From: Sinotaia quadrata
Taxonomy: Eukaryota; Mollusca; Gastropoda; Architaenioglossa; Viviparidae
DNA: 64,000 bases
Direction: 5' to 3'
Assembly (NCBI GenBank): GCA_028829895.1
Contig: CM054180.1
Location: 141,434,618-141,498,617 of the forward strand
The notes below the pieces were generated by a model that ran no database searches, was not told where the DNA came from, and saw only the letters and a list, made by a program, of their open reading frames with translations. Both the position numbers and the translations under genes were made by a program. Below are positions 22,946-36,327 of the stretch, piece after piece; position 1 is the stretch's first letter, and every line of letters starts with the position of its first letter.

Positions 22946-24900
22946 TTCAGTCAAAATGTCAATACAAATTGAAGGTTAGTCTTATCAGAGAATAGAAATG
23001 GAATTAATAGAGTTAAATATATAACTTCAAGTGATTTGGATTAAGCAGTGCTTCCAAAGTCTTTCACTGGCCTTTGTAACATCACAGTGTAAAATGTCCA
23101 CATGACAAATGGGTTTCACACCTTTCGCAAATAAAATACTGAGGAGTGTCCCTCTGAACCAACTTGACACTCTTTTGCTGTCAGTTTCTTAAGTAAAACA
23201 CAAACACAATGATATTGGTACTTTGTACTGATGTACTTAACATCCCTTGCTTTGGTACATCAAGTGGTGGTGTAGCATACTCCCTTATGCTTAAACAACT
23301 GCAAAGACTGCAAGTTTCCCGCACATTCCCAGTCACTCAAGTCACAACTGGTGAACAAACCAAGGGTAGCTGGAAACTTGGAAGCTGAACTTAGGTTCGA
23401 ATTGATACTTACAGCTCAAGATTCAACTCAACCTCAAAGGGTGCGATTCAAACCAACAACTAAATGCATTTGATCGCTGCAACATATAATTAGACAGCAA
23501 ACCTAAGTTTCTCGTTTATTACAATATAACTCCACTCATTCTTCCATTCAGTCCTCATACTTACAATTCCTGCAACATTATTCAGTATCCTCATGAACAC
23601 ATGGTTAAATAAACACATTTATCAAACTGTCAAATATTATAACACTACAATAATATTCATTATCCCCATGAACACATGGTTAAATAAACACATTTATCAA
23701 ACTGTCAAATATTATAACACTACAATAGTATTCATTATCCCCATGAACACATAAACACCATATATCAAACAATGTCAAATATTAGTTCACTACAATAATA
23801 TTCATTATCCCCTTGGACACGTAAACACAGTATATCAAACAATGTCATATATTAGCACACTACAATAGTATTCATTATCTCCTTGGACAGGTAAACACAG
23901 TATATCAAACAATGTCATATATTAGCACACTACAATAGTATTCATTATCCCCTTGGACACGTAAACACAGTATATCAAACAATGTCATATATTAGCACAC
24001 TACAATAGTATTCATTATCTCCTTGGACACGTAAACACAGTATATCAAACAATGTCATATATTAGCACACTACAATAGTATTCATTATCCCCACGAAAAC
24101 ATGGTTAAATAAACACAGTATATCAAACAATGTCAAATAATACACACTACATTGTTAGTTAAAATTTGAAATAATAAATGTTAATGTACATAGTATATTT
24201 CTACATAAACAAATGTATAATATATCACTAGTAAAATGCATAAAATGTTTCTAAGTCCATTATCTCTCAATCAGTCAATTACATTTACCACTCATGCTAA
24301 TGACTGCCTTTAAACCAAACATTTTACTTCTTCTGTTCTCTATTTCAAAGTGATCAGAGTGAAGAATTCTCTACCCAAACAAGTGAATTCTTTAATCACA
24401 GCACATTGGCTGGTCTCGTTCTCATAAATAAAAATCTTTGGATATTAGGAAACTGCTCACTCAGTTCCCATTAGGTCAGCAAATATAGAATAGTCTCACT
24501 TCAGGCTATATACTTTAAACTCAGATATTTCAAAGGTAGCACCATAAGAAGTGCCCAAGGTCGGGTCACTCTGACAATTAAAAACTTATAAAAAATTTAA
24601 TTTAAAAATAAGGTGGGGCAAACTTACTACGTCATACCTGTTTAAAACGCCTTTGGCAAAAGACTAACCATTTGTAGAGCCAAGCGGATGTGTCTATAAC
24701 AGACTTGTAGGTTAGATACATGTCAATTCAGTTTTGATATTAAAGAGTTCATTCAGCGTATTCTGAATATTTTAACGGCACTGTGCATTTGGTGATGCTT
24801 ACGATAACAATTTATCCGTCATCTTTGGAGCTTTCGTTCATCATTTCATCATAAGACCTTAACTGATCTGAAGTGCACGGTTGGGACTGCATCTCCTCAC
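22946..24900 (+). repeat. Duplicated non-coding segment, second copy (pairs with 1745-3390)
   Basis: Colinear with 1745-3390 downstream of an equivalent LINE end, so LINE plus flank were duplicated together. It carries an expanded 70-bp array that is short in the first copy. Confidence 0.8.
23560..24150 (+). repeat. About 70-bp minisatellite, 8 units
   Basis: Units contain TACAATAGTATTCATTATCC, CCTTGGACACGTAAACACAG and TATATCAAACAATGTCATAT. Only about two units exist in the paralogous segment at 2500-2650. Confidence 0.9.
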
Positions 24901-25660
24901 TACTTTTTTCTCAGTTATATTCATTATTTATTTTTTCCCATCACTTTCTTGCACGAAAGGGTGGGTCGTTTTTGTTTTCTTTAATTATTTTAGTTTTTTT
25001 GTTGATATGATCAAGATTGAAAAAAAACCACATATTATCTCAGTTGCTGCACACGTATTCATGCATTCTTATTCAAAGTAGTGGCATTTTCATTTTTTAA
25101 TCTTGCATTTCTGATTCTTTCCTCATATATTCTGTCTTTGATATTATTGCTTTGTGGCCATCTTTACTTACTTTCATTAATGTAAGGCAGTCTTGAATGT
25201 TACATGTCATTGCAATGCCATTTTTTCAAGGCGCATAATTTAAACATAATTTAATTTTATTTTAAATGAAATCTTTTGTAAATGATGTTTTATATTATAA
25301 ATTTTGAATGGTACTAACACAATAAAGATATACCATGCATTTTATAAATATGGAAAAAAATGAATGTATTTCGTAATAATGTTTTTATCCTATATGTTCA
25401 TAGATAAAATATGCCATTGTTGTTAATTGATAAATACACACATTTGAGATTAATTTTCATTATCCTAAAACATAAACAGACCTCGTGAATAAAATCCATT
25501 CTTACACCACTTGTTTTGTATAAACAGTTTTAACTATATTCTTGTTTATTATGTTTATGTTACAGTTTTATAAAGATGGTTCTTGTATTGATTTTAAAAA
25601 AATATACTTTGTCATAGTACTGAAAAAGACACACAGTGGGCTTTAATGAATATTTTCAGT
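24901..25660. other. AT-rich intergenic DNA without a recognised feature
   Basis: T-rich start and no supported ORF, RNA gene or array. Confidence 0.5.
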
Positions 25661-25671
25661 TCATTGAAACA

Positions 25672-25905
25672 CGAATAAATTCACAGGCTTATTAGTAATA
25701 ATCAAAGAAACAATGTTCTTCTTTTGTGTTAGAGCCACATGATTATTAGTAATAATCAAAGAAACAATGTTCTTTTGTGTTAAAGCCACATGATTATTAG
25801 TAATAATCAAAGAAACAATGTTCTTGTTTTGTGTTAGAGCCATATGATTATTAAAAATAATCAAAGAAACAATGTTCTTTTGTTTTAAAGCCACAGGATT
25901 ATTAT
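25672..25905 (+). repeat. About 54-bp minisatellite, 4 units
   Basis: Units contain ATTATTAGTAATAATCAAAG, AAACAATGTTCTTTTGTGTT and AGAGCCACATG. Confidence 0.9.
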
Positions 25906-25947
25906 ATTTTAAAAAATAACTTTTCAAGTACAAATTTAACTGTGTAT

Positions 25948-26325
25948 ATTTGCAAGAATATGTTTGAAATATGATAAATATTCTCACTCAATCTGTCTCA
26001 TTTATTGGAGACTCATAAAAAATGTCAGCTTTTAAGCTTTACATCAAGTCAGTATGACTGCTGATGGAGTTGAACCTTAAGTGCCGACACATTAGCTCAG
26101 CACCCTTGTTGCATTTACATGTTTGTCTTTTGATGAATGGTTTTCACCCCCACCCACCCAAGAATATGTTTGAAATATGATAAATATTCTCACTCAATCT
26201 GTCTCATTTATTGGAGACTCATAAAAAATGTCAGCTTTTAAGCTTTACATCAAGTCAGTATGACTGCTGATGGAGTTGAACCTTAAGTGCCGACACATTA
26301 GCTCAGCACCCTTGTTGTATTTCCA
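25948..26325 (+). repeat. About 208-bp direct duplication
   Basis: The stretch from CAAGAATATGTTTGAAATAT to CACATTAGCTCAGCACCCTT occurs twice in a row with almost no differences (first near 25951, second near 26159). Confidence 0.9.
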
Positions 26326-26640
26326 TGTCTGTCTTTTGATCAATGGATTTCAGCCCACTTGTATTTCCATGTCTGTCTTTTGATCAATGATTTTCAGCCC
26401 AGTTGTATTTACATGCCTGTCTTTTGATCAATGGTTTTCAGCCCCTTGTATTTCCATGTCTGTCTTTTGTTCAATGGTTTTCATCCCCCTTGTATTTCCA
26501 TGTCTGTCTTTTGATCAATGGTTTTCAGCCCCATTGTATTTACATATCTGTCTTTTGATCAATGGTTTTCAGCCTCCTTGTAGTATTTACATGCTTCTGT
26601 AGACAGTTTCAGTCTTTTGATTAATGGTTTTCAGCAACCT
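26320..26640 (+). repeat. About 40-50-bp minisatellite, 7 units
   Basis: Units contain TTGTATTTCCATGTCTGTCT and TTTGATCAATGGTTTTCAGC. Confidence 0.9.
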
Positions 26641-26850
26641 GTACACATTTTGCCAAAACAGTATTGGGTTGCAAAGAACATCTCACTGTAAATGTTAGCC
26701 ATCTTGCAATATTTTGCTTGTTTAAATTTGATTTGTTTTTTAATTGTAGATATATTTATGATGAAAGATAGCCGATGTGGGGTTTTTCTTCATTGATCAC
26801 TTGTAGAAATCCACTGTAGATTTCTCAATGCTCCACTACATCTAATACTT
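26641..26850. other. Short intergenic stretch, nothing recognised
   Basis: Between two arrays, with no supported feature. Confidence 0.4.
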
Positions 26851-27197
26851 TTACAGTTTGTAGATGTATTATATAGCATGTACATGTAATATACTTACAG
26901 TTTGTAGATGTATTATATAGCATGCACATCTAATATACTTACAATTTGTAGATGTATTATATAGCACGTACATGTAATATACTTACAGTTTGTAGATGTA
27001 TTATACAGCACGTACATGTAATATACTTACAGTTTGTAGATGTATTATACAGCATGCACATGTAATATACTTACAGTTTGTAGATGTATTATACAGCATG
27101 TACATGTAATATACTTACAGTTTGTAGATGTATTATACAGCATGCACATGTAATATACTTACAGTTTGTAGATGTATTATACAGCATGTACATGTAG
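26851..27197 (+). repeat. 44-bp minisatellite, about 7 units
   Basis: Units of GTTTGTAGATGTATTATACA, GCATGTACATGTAATATACT and TACA. Confidence 0.95.
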
Positions 27198-27217
27198 AGA
27201 ATAAACGAATTGATCTT

Positions 27218-27740
27218 GCCAGTATAATTAGATAACGATTCCTACAGCTTTTATATAATTAGATAATCATTCCTACAGCTTTTATATAATTAGATAATCA
27301 TTCCTACAGCTTTTATATAATTAGATAATCATTCCTACAGCTTTTATATAATTAGATAATCATTCCTACAGCTTTTATATAATTAGATAATCATTCCTAC
27401 AGCTTTTGTATAATTAGATAATCATTCCTACAGCTTTTGTATAATTTGATAATCATTCCTACAGCTTTTATATAATTAGATAACCATTCATACAGCTTTT
27501 GTATAATTAGATAACCATTCATACAGCTTTTGTATAATTAGATAGCCATTCTTACTTCTTTTGTATAATTTGATAACGGTTCCTACAGTTTTTGTATAAT
27601 TAGATAATCATTCCTACAGCTTTTATATAATTAGTTAACCATTCATACAGTTGTTGTATAATTAGATAACCATTCCTACAGCCTTTGTATAATCCGATAA
27701 CCATTTCTACAGCTTTTTATATAATTAGATAACCAGGTCG
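27218..27740 (+). repeat. About 31-bp minisatellite, 16-17 units
   Basis: Units of TATAATTAGATAATCATTCC plus TACAGCTTTTA. Units become more divergent to the right. Confidence 0.95.
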
Positions 27741-27889
27741 TTACATTTGAAGTCAACAACTGCATCCCAATGAAAATAAAAATGGACATTAGCATGAAAC
27801 TGGAGATGCTGGCTTTGAAATGAGCTGTAACAGACAAATACAGCCAATACTGTATAGGACAGTTTACTCTGCTGACAGATAATAACCCA

Positions 27890-28480
27890 TTATCTCTATT
27901 TTTCTATCTTGATCTATCTATCTCTCTTTCTTGATCTATCTATCTCTCTATCTTGATCTATCTATCTATCTCTCTATCATTATCTATTTCTTAGTCTTGT
28001 TGACAGTTGGGGCACCACTAATGACCTAACAATCAGTTTCTTCCATTCCATTCTGTTCTCTGATAATCTTACTGTTTCGCTAAGTTTCAGTCCTGTCCAC
28101 TTTGAGATGTTACCTCCCATCTTTTCCTTTGTCTTCCTCTCCGCCCTCCTTGCGCAGTACCTTGCATGATTGTCTTGGCAAGCACTGTTGATCGTGTGAC
28201 ATGCCCATACCATTTCAGTTTTCGTTTTTTAAAGGTGATCAATAGCTTTCCATGAGGCCTGATGGCTTGCCGTTTCTTCATTCGTGACATGATCGCTATA
28301 CAAAATGCCAAGCAACCTTCGAAAGCATTTCATTTTAGTAGCTTGTATCCTCCTTTCGAGATCCACTGTGAGGGTCCATGACTTTAAGTCATATAAAAAC
28401 ACAGATACAACCAAGGAGCGCACCAATCTGATTTTTAGTATGTCACAATATGTCTCAAATATTATTTTCACCATTAAACC
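27890..28480 (-). mobile_element. C-terminal remnant of an APE-type LINE with (GATA)n tail
   Basis: On the minus strand, frames at 28474-28229, 28311-28087 and 28213-27980 together give the well-known tail of many animal LINE polyproteins: LKSWTLTVDLERRIQATKMK, then LKWYGHVTRS..LAKTIMQGT..GGRRGRQRKRW, WTGL and a terminal VVPQ. Frames are shifted against each other. After the last codons the minus strand runs into a GATA/GATC-type repeat (27890-27985), probably the element's tail. The family is different from the restriction-like-endonuclease LINE elsewhere in the window. Confidence 0.75.
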
Positions 28481-28619
28481 TCATCACTTTCATCAATTTT
28501 AATGTCATTTATTAAGACAATACTAGAGGAGAAAAAGTGTTTCAAGCTACCATTTTCGTAAATTGATAACAATATAACCCAACAATTAATCTAATTGACC
28601 AATTTATGTTGAGCAATAG

Positions 28620-30151
28620 TGTGACGCCAGGAATTCGTCACTAATTGATTCGGGCCGAGATTAACTATTTCTCCTCTACACTAACGGGAAAGGGGACCAT
28701 CCGAATCAACAGTCAGTCCAGTCACACTGCTCCCTGACCAGCCCTGCCAAGTACAACCAGATGGGAGGGGGAAAAGACCGTAGATGGTCCAGTACAGAGC
28801 GGTGTAAATTAGGCCATGTGTCTGATTCTGACCCATCTAAAGCTCTAACTCCCATAAAATATCCTGGCCGCGCCGTGTACCAGCACTGCGAAAATATTCT
28901 TCAAGACATTCGAGTCTGGTTTTGAAAGGCGGCCGTTAGAACACGTGGTAAGCTGTCTGTTTGAAATGTTAAAATACTGTTCATATATTACTGAAGTATG
29001 TTAGAATTCTTTGTTAATTAAGATGTATTAGAATTAGCTTTTGATTCATTAATATGTATAATTTAGGTTGGAATGTTATATTAATGAATGGTGGATGTAT
29101 GGGGCTAAACACTCTTTCGCAGATGAGATGTAAGTTGAATGGTTAGAGAGGATACCAGAGAGAATCGAGAGTTATAAATTGTTTCTAAAAGAGGGCTACA
29201 TTCTTACATGTTTCAGCGAGTGTGCCTTTTCTCTACGTTGTACACCTTTGGAAAGAATTACACCTAAGCCCAAAGGCAGCAGTTTTCTCTGCGTTATACA
29301 CCTTTGGAAAGAATTACACCTAAGCCCAAAGGCAGCAGTTTTCTCTACGTTATACACCTTTGGAAAGAATTACACCTAAGCCCAAAGGCAGCAAGTTTTC
29401 CCTACGTTGTATACCTTTGGAAAGAATTACACCTAAGCCCAAAGGCGGGTTTTCTCTACGTTGTATACCTTTGGAAAGAATTACACCTAAGCCCAAAGGC
29501 AGTGCTTGGTTCAACTTCGCTTCCATGCTTCGGCCGTCATCATTTACAGTATGTAGCTGTAATTCAATCCTTCGTCCAGCTAGGACTCGCTACGGAAAGG
29601 CAGGGTAGTGGAAAGAATTGACATTGGCCGTTATTACAGAGCGTTCGCCGTATCGCGGGACAGGGAGGCAACTCGCCAGCTCAGGTCAAGCCCATTGTTC
29701 ATTGTTAACACTCTTTCTCTCTATTTAACCACGTGTAAAGAATTGGCAACTTTGTAAACAATTAAGTATTAACTTTCTAAGTAGAATATCAGGTTTCGGA
29801 TATTGATACAAAGACTGGTTTCTTTCTGAATTATTACTTGTTATTATAGATATTATTTCATAATAAATCCTTATTTTTGTTATATATTTCTTACGCGTGC
29901 CTTGACGCATGTCTGGAATAGTTAGTGGGTGGATGGGGGTTCGGGAGCTAGACTAGTGAATGAAAGGAGATTTATGTGTTATGTTTAGGCTATTCCTTAA
30001 GTGAGAAATTCCACCTGCGATAAGTTATGTGCCGGTGGTGTGTAGACTTATAACGGGAATTAATCTTAATATTTATCGTAGATAAGTAATTATGACCAAC
30101 TGATTAATAAATATAATTATTAATTAGTGTAAACACACCAGGCGTGTCACA
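28620..30151. mobile_element. Solo LTR, 1532 bp, with 5-bp target duplication
   Basis: The segment begins TGTGACGCC and ends GGCGTGTCACA, imperfect inverted ends of the TG...CA type. It is flanked on both sides by AATAG (28615-28619 and 30152-30156), a 5-bp target-site duplication. No internal retrotransposon genes or second LTR lie nearby, so it fits a solo LTR left by LTR-LTR recombination. It contains a GC-richer part at 28640-28960, a 56-bp minisatellite and an AATAAA at about 29861. Which element family it belongs to cannot be told, and orientation is uncertain. Confidence 0.7.
29225..29512 (+). repeat. 56-bp minisatellite inside the solo LTR, 5 units
   Basis: Units contain CACCTTTGGAAAGAATTACA, CCTAAGCCCAAAGGCAGCAG and TTTTCTCTACGTTGTA. 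Three ORFs through it (LERITPKPKGS peptides) are repeat artefacts. Confidence 0.9.
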
Positions 30152-30189
30152 AATAGCATGGCGTGTGCGAGTTTCTTTGAATGTCTTGC

Positions 30190-30600
30190 TATGATTTCAC
30201 TTTATATACATATAAAATCACTTTACACTTTATATACATATAAAATCACTTTATATACATATAAAATCCCGTTATATACATATAAAATCACTTTATATAC
30301 ATATAAAATCACTTTATATACATATAAAATCACGTTATATACATATAAAATCACTTTGTATACATATAAAATCACGTTATATACATATAAAATCACTTTA
30401 TATACATATAAAATCACGTTATATACATATAAAATCACGTTATATACATATAAAATCACTTTATATACATATAAAATCCCGTTATATACATATAAAATCA
30501 CTTTATATACATATAGAATCACTTTATATACATATAAAATCACGTTATACACATATAAAATCATATATAAAATCACTTTGTATACGTATAAAATCACTGA
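30190..30600 (+). repeat. 21-bp minisatellite, about 19 units
   Basis: Units of TATACATATAAAATCACTTT with CGTT and CCGTT variants. As 21 is a multiple of three, frames stay open in both directions (LYTYKIT and VILYVYK), which explains the long ORFs here. Confidence 0.95.
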
Positions 30601-30761
30601 CTGTTGAAACGCTGACACCTTCATGGTATGTTTTGTAACTTTCTGACTTTGAAATAATGAAATCAATGAAATATTGCTGTCTGGTATTCTAGTAAAGAGA
30701 AGTAACTCTGTTTCTGCATGCGCGTTACCTGCACCCTGTAAAGTGTAAACATTCACTGCGC

Positions 30762-30762
30762 A

Positions 30763-30799
<37 letters not shown>

Positions 30800-30818
30800 A
30801 CACAAACAAACACGCATA

Positions 30819-30852
<34 letters not shown>

Positions 30853-30873
30853 CAGACACAAACACGCATACAA

Positions 30874-30906
<33 letters not shown>

Positions 30907-30908
30907 TA
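30762..30908 (+). repeat. (CA)n microsatellite
   Basis: CA repeats with AAACA and CGCATA interruptions. Confidence 0.95.
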
Positions 30909-31051
30909 TAAACCTAATGCACATTAACACTACAGAGAAATTACCCATCTTAATTCTTTGGGAGAAATTGAAACAAAACACACCGTTTGCGCAAAGTTTG
31001 GCGTTAAAATTACTTGCCCACGTCACTAAACTTAATCACGAATAAATTATC

Positions 31052-31122
31052 CTCTCTCTCTCTCTCTTTCTCTCTCTCTCTTTCTCGCTCTCTCTCGCTC
31101 TCTCTCTCTCGCTCTCTCTCTC
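31052..31122 (+). repeat. (CT)n microsatellite
   Basis: CT run with TTTC and GCTC variants, about 260 bases upstream of the gene 1 TATA box. Confidence 0.95.
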
Positions 31123-31383
31123 ATTTTTGTACTATAAATAGGCTACGAAATAGTTTGCATTTGACCCAAATCCCTGCTCTCATATAAAAAGTTTTAAGTA
31201 ACAGCACACGCACACACAGATGTCAATAAATATTAAAATATCAAGGTGAAAGATCTATCTTGTTCTCTTCCCACTGAATTATTCTCTTCACATCCTTTTC
31301 CAGGCCCCAGCTCCCTCCACCCCGATCCCCAACTCCACGTTTCAAACGTGTCTCATTTCGTCTTTCTCTCTGGACGACGGATC

Positions 31384-31391
31384 TATAAAAG
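31384..31391 (+). promoter_or_regulatory. TATA box of gene 1
   Basis: TATAAAAG lies 98 bases before the start codon at 31489, with a transcription start expected about 30 bases downstream (near 31415). The 5' leader would be about 75 bases with no convincing intron. Confidence 0.65.
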
Positions 31392-31488
31392 CCGTTGTCT
31401 GGTAAGCCAGCAACAGTATCGACGACGTTGGCAAGGATCTTGGTGGCTTTCCAAACCACCTAATCACCACTTCCCTCTTCAAATCGAC

Positions 31489-31814
31489 ATGGCGGCAATG
31501 TATCTTCTGGCGGCCTTCGCTGCTGTCGTAGCTAGTGCCATAGCTGGTGCTCCCACCCCGAAACAGTACGTAGCACCAACATATGCACCCAGCTATCAAA
31601 AGCCATCCTCCGGTTACCCGCACCCAGCTGCTTCACCTTATGTACCGGCACCCGGTTATGATAAGCCAACCGCCACTTACCAACAGCCTGCTTCAGCTTA
31701 CAATGCTCAGCCACATTACCCATCACATCCTGATCCCTATTTTCCATCCATGTACGGAGGCTCTACTGGCAACCAGTACGGTGGAAACACTTACAACGAC
31801 AACTACGCTAACAG
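31489..31814 (+). CDS. Gene 1 exon 1: signal peptide and Tyr/Pro-rich region
   Basis: Starts at the ATG in ATCGACATGGCGG and ends ...AACAG before GTATCA (phase 2). It encodes residues 1-108. No upstream in-frame ATG follows the TATA box. Confidence 0.8.
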
Positions 31815-34800
31815 GTATCAATGTGTATTGCTGTTTGAATGGTCGGTTAGCGACGGTTTTCTATCATAACAATTTCTTCATACGGATATGAAGTCATAAT
31901 ATTTTTTATAACGTGCTTATGAAGTCATAATATTTTTTTATAACGTGCTTATGAAGTCATAATATTTTTTTATAACGTGCTTATAAAGTCATAATATTTT
32001 TTTTGCGTGTTTATAACTCATAAAATTTCTTTTAGCGTGTGTATGCAGTCATAATGATTCCCTAGCATGCTTTTGCAGTCATAAAGATTCCCTAGCGTGC
32101 TTATGCGGTCATACAGATTTTCTAGCTTCTTTGAAGTCATAACGATTGTTGTGTGCAGTTATGAAGTTAAAATGTTGCTTTAGAGCTGTTATATTATTGA
32201 CTTAATAATTTCTTATAATCTTCTTGATGGCTCTGTGTTCGAAATGTTCTCCTAAGTGAGATTAGGTAATCAAAATGTATTTACATTGTGGTTATCATTT
32301 TAAATTGCATATTAATGTAGTAATACAGTTTAAAATACTTGTTAATGAGTTGTGCAATTCAAATTACTTGTTAATGTATGGTTATGCAAGGAAAGATACT
32401 TCTTAATGAGTAGTTATGCAGCTAACAATATGAAGTTAAAATACTTGTTAATATGTTATGAAGGTAAAATACTTGTTAATATGTTATGAAGGTAAAATAC
32501 TTGTTAATATGTTATGAAGTTAAAATACTTGTTAATATGTTATGAAGGTAAAATACGCGTTATGTGTGGTTAGGCAGTTCACAATACTCCTTAATGAGAG
32601 ATTATTCAGTTTTTAAATTTGTTAATGTGTTTTTATGCAGTTTGAAATATTCCCTAATGAGTGGGTATGCTCTTTAATTTTTTTTTTAAAAAAAAATTTA
32701 AAATGTGTGGTTATGCAGTTAAATTATTAGTTTATGTTTTATGAGGTTACTTGTTAATGTGTGGTTATGCAGTTAAGAATAATTGTCAACGTGTGGTTAC
32801 GCAAGCAATCTTATCCCACATTGAAGTTAAGCACTCAAAAGTATCTGTCTCTTAAATCACTCAGCAAACCGAATAATTGTCAACGTGTGGTTACGCAAGC
32901 AATCTTATCCCACATTGAAGTTAAGCACTCAAAAGTATCTGTCTCTTAAATCACTCAACAAACCGAATAATTGTCAACGTGTGGTTACGCAAGCAATCTT
33001 ATCCCACATTGAAGTTAAGCACTCAAAAGTATCTGTCTCTTAAATCACTCAACAAACCGAATAATTGATTATCCGGTACCACTGCTGACAAGAATGATTT
33101 AACGTCACTTATTAGCTAAAATTAATCGTTTAAATATCTTTATTCAATTATAAGTCATTTGCTCATAAGTCTTTAGGTGCAATTATGCATTCAGAATGAC
33201 CCTTTAAAATCGCTGTATAGTGTATATTCAACAATATATTTTAATATGATTATGCTATCAAAATATCATTAATTAGTTTGTAGTTATGTGATCATTTTAA
33301 AGATATATATATTCAATTTAATTTTACATATTTGCTCTATTTTGCTAAAATTTACAGCGATAATTATGCCGGTCATGCCTTTAAGGAAGACAAACTGGAC
33401 GAGGTCGATGAACTTTTTGCAATCCTGGAAGGTACGTCGTTAATTCCAAAAGTAGCTTAAAACTTTGATTCAGATAGGAATATTATGTAAGGAAATTCGA
33501 AACGGAGGTTGATAACATGTATGTGATAACAGAATGCAATTTTAATAAATGACTTTTTATGATGATACTAAATATCAGTCAGAATATTCATGTAACAAAA
33601 ATACTGATACAAAACAGCAATCAGAAAAAATAATGTAACATGAATACTGATACAAAACATCAGTCAGAAAAGTCATGTAACATGAATACTGATACAAAAC
33701 ACCAGTCAGAAAAGGTATTGTAACATGATTACTGATAAAAAAAAAACACCAGTAAAAGAAAGTCCTATAACAAAAAATCGAGTGCAAAACAGGAATTAAA
33801 GAAAGACCTTACTAGGAAAACTAATACAAAACAGGAATTAAAGAAAGACGTTACTAAGACAACTAATACAAAACATGAATTAAAGAAAGACGTTACTAGG
33901 AAAACTAATACAAAACATGAATTAAAGAAAGACCTTACTAAGACAACTAATATAACACAGGAATTAAAGAAACACCTTACTAAGACAACTAAAACAAAGC
34001 AGGAATTAAAGAAACACCTGTACGAAGACAACTAATACAAAACAGGAATTAAAGAAAGACGTTACTAAGACAACTAATATAACACAGGAATTAAAGAAAG
34101 ACCTTACTAGGACAACTAATACAAAACATGAATTAAAGAAAGACCTTACTAGGACAACTAATACAAAACATGAATTAAAGAAAGACCTTACTAAGAAAAC
34201 AATACAAAACAGGAATTAAAGAAAGACCTATACTAAGAAAACAATACAAAACATGAATTAAAGAAAGACCTTACTAAGAAAACAATACAAAACAGGAATT
34301 AAAGAAAGACCTATACTAAGAAAACAATACAAAACAGGAATTAAAGAAAGACCTATACTAAGAAAACAATACAAAACAGGAATTAAAGAAAGACCTTACT
34401 AAGAAAACAATACAAAACAGGAATTAAAGAAAGACCTATACTAAGAAAACAATACAAAACAGGAATTAAAGAAAGACCTATACTAAGAAAACAATACAAA
34501 ACAGGAATTAAAGAAAGACCTTACTAAGAAAACAATACAAAACAGGAATTAAGGAAAGACCTATACTAAGAAAACAATACAAAACAGGAATTAAAGAAAG
34601 ACCTATACTAAGAAAACAATACAAAACAGGAATTAAAGAAAGACCTATACTAAGAAAACAATACAAAACAGGAATTAAAGAAAGACCTATACTAAGAAAA
34701 CAAAACAAAACAGGAATTAAAGAAACACCTGTATGAAGACAACTAATACAAAACAGGAATTAAAGAAAGACCTTACTAAGAAAACAAAACAAAACAGGAA

Positions 34801-36246
34801 TTAAAGAAAGACCTATACTAAGAAAACAATACAAAACACTTGCCAGAGTCCTGTAAAATGACAGTTGTAGTACGTTTGACGTGTGCCTGTAAAATGACAG
34901 TTGTAGTACGTTTGACGTGTGCCTGTAAAATGACAGTTGTAGTACGTTTGACGTGTGCCTGTTGTCATGAATTTTGTTTCTTCCGAGTTTTAGAAGAGCT
35001 TGTTGTTATAAACAAACAAATGGTTTCATTATCTTTATCATCAGTTCTCTATGTTTATGTTTTATGCCTCATGCAAGAATCAAGGAATTTTACATTATTT
35101 CAACCCCATATCTTGTTTTGCCTAGCTTCAGGCAGCTCTACCTAACTTATATCATTGGTGTAACTGCATAGTACTCCATATCGCTCCACACTGCTGTCCA
35201 GCGTTCTACACTCTTTAACCTAGCTCCACACAGTATACTGAGTATAGCTCCATACTGCTCTCCAGAGTTCTACACTCTTTACCTAGCTCCACACATAACT
35301 CTCCATAATATTACATAGATCCATATTCTTATACACTAAACCTCAGTTGTTGACATAACCTCAAACAGTATTTCATGGACCTACATAGTTCCATATACGT
35401 GCTCGACTTAACTCTAAATAACTCCTTAATTCCACATTTCTATGCATAGTGCTCCACTTAACTCTAAATAACTCATTAGCTCCACATTTCTATACATAGT
35501 GCTCCACTTAACTCTAAATAACTCCTTAATTCCACATTTCTATGCATAGTGCTCCACTTAACTCTAAATAACTCATTAGCTCCACATTTCTATATATAGT
35601 GCTCCACTTAACTCTAAATAACTCCTTAGGTCCACATTTCTATACATAATGCTCCACTTAACTCTAAATAACTCCTTAGCTCCACATTTCTCCACATAGT
35701 TTGACTCTCACCCAGCCATTGCGCACGAATCTTTGAACTCCTTAGTTCTACATTTTTCTACGTGCTTTAAACCTTTTAGCTCCACCTTGCTGTAGCTTAA
35801 CAAAGTTCCACGTAGATCCATACTGTTCTACTGTTGATTCACCAAAATTAATTAATATTTTGCTAAAACAATGATATTCTATATGGCTTAATATTGCTCC
35901 ACTTAGCTCAGTATATGTTTCTACACGAAGTTTCAAATATTTTTAGATAGCTCTATAAAGTTCTACAAAACCCCACCTAACCCACATAGTTGTACATAGT
36001 TCTATAAACCGCACCGTTTCCAAATGTGACATAATTCTACCAAAATCCCACTTAAACAACAAAGCTCTATAGCTTATCATAGTTGTATGAAACCCTATTC
36101 AGTTCACATATCTCTACACTGCTCGACATATGCAAAAAATCAAACCTACCCGTCCCATATAACTCTACACGGCTCGACATAGTTCTATGTAAAACAACAA
36201 ACCTACCCGTCCCATATAACTCTACACCTACATCTGATGGTTATTT

Positions 36247-36327
<81 letters not shown>

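Noticed and set aside
30223..31026. Longest minus-strand ORF in the central part (267 aa)
   Set aside because: It reads through a 21-bp minisatellite (VILYVYK peptides) and CA repeats; the period divisible by three keeps it open by chance.
31398..31488. Possible 5' UTR intron of gene 1 (GTAAGC at 31402)
   Set aside because: No credible acceptor AG with a pyrimidine tract lies between it and the start codon.
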